Source: Gandjariella thermophila
GTDB taxonomy: Bacteria; Actinomycetota; Actinomycetes; Mycobacteriales; Pseudonocardiaceae
NCBI RefSeq assembly: GCF_005405885.1
Contig: NZ_BJFL01000008.1
Coordinates: 62,001 to 126,000 of the forward strand
DNA length: 64,000 nucleotides
Direction of reading: 5' to 3'
The notes under the pieces are model-generated. The model did not search any database. It was not told the origin of the DNA and worked only from the letters and a program-made list of their open reading frames with translations. Shown in pieces: positions 63,780 through 64,000 of this stretch. Every line of letters starts with the position of its first letter. Positions within the stretch are counted from its first letter, which is position 1. The position numbers and the translations under genes were made by a program.

Positions 63780-64000
63780 ATGCGCACCGCGACCGCCTCG
63801 CCGCACCGTCCGACCCTGTTCCGGCGCCCTCGGATACCGGGCCCGCTCCGGCACTCTCGGGTAGCGCCCGGACACGCCGTCGCGTTGCTGGCCGTGCCGC
63901 TGCTCCTGGCCGGGCTACCGCCACTGCTCGTGCCCGTCCCGTCACGGGCGGCGGCCGCCGCGCGGACGACGACGGCTGGCCGAACCGCTGACCTGCTCGC
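63780..64000 (+). CDS. Exported protein, 3' partial
   Basis: An ATG at 63780 opens 73 codons to the window end. A basic start (RRPRIPGPLRHSR) is followed by a hydrophobic segment (AVALLAVPLLLAGLPPLLV) and an AAAA-type signal peptidase site, so an exported protein is expected. In many actinobacteria the gene divergent from rpsB encodes an M23 family metallopeptidase; the visible part does not reach such a domain, so this is an inference from position only. Confidence 0.5.
   Translation, partial: MRTATASPHRPTLFRRPRIPGPLRHSRVAPGHAVALLAVPLLLAGLPPLLVPVPSRAAAAARTTTAGRTADLL

Noticed and set aside
1-64000. CRISPR arrays, insertion sequences, tRNA or rRNA genes
   Set aside because: No regularly spaced repeats, no transposase motifs, no tRNA T-loop or rRNA signatures were recognised by eye.

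Overview
The window is about 72% GC and carries a mycothione reductase gene, an actinobacterial cobalamin gene set and the order rpsB-tsf-pyrH-frr-cdsA-rlmN ... dxr-rip1-ispG-map. Mycothiol metabolism and this order point to an actinomycete, most likely Pseudonocardiales. The family is inferred; no rRNA is present.

Left part (1-6.6 kb): the 3' part of a CHAT-domain gene lacking the catalytic Cys, yaaA, a VapBC pair, and a DEAD-box helicase whose Shine-Dalgarno lies in a hairpin. Then comes the most unusual locus, a compact RiPP-like operon (4.67-6.57 kb). It encodes an HExxH-type putative peptide hydroxylase, a PqqD-like RRE protein, and a 76-residue putative precursor with ten consecutive glutamines.

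Cobalamin part (6.6-23.9, 32-36 and 43.6-45.1 kb): three cobalamin riboswitches, all on the minus strand, precede a NiCoT-CobH-CbiX-CobA unit, a ChlID-CobO-CobB-CobI-CobM-CobL-CbiG/CobJ operon with mostly 4-nt overlaps, and cobN. cobQ stands alone. Both an early-type chelatase (CbiX) and a late-type one (CobN + ChlID) are present. CobM has an about 210-residue low-complexity tail. Between these lie a CDF metal exporter, an XRE regulator, bioF, three exported serine proteases, an amino-acid permease and an alpha/beta hydrolase.

Middle part (36-47 kb): a GNAT-AAA+ fusion, lon with a HAIR-type HspR site but a 1-nt frameshift, a Raf-kinase-inhibitor-like protein, mycothione reductase, an exported chorismate mutase-like lipoprotein, and a frameshifted NUDIX gene.

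Right part (46-64 kb): a conserved core region on the minus strand (map, a PBP, GNAT, ispG, rip1, dxr, rlmN, cdsA, frr, pyrH, tsf, rpsB), interrupted by a MazEF module, a PadR regulator and a methyltransferase. The start of an exported protein gene is cut by the window end.

Several degraded genes are visible: a truncated-haemoglobin 5' end, a TetR/oxidoreductase deletion junction, and a VapC remnant. A 13-bp palindrome GTCCACNGTGGAC recurs far more often than chance would suggest.
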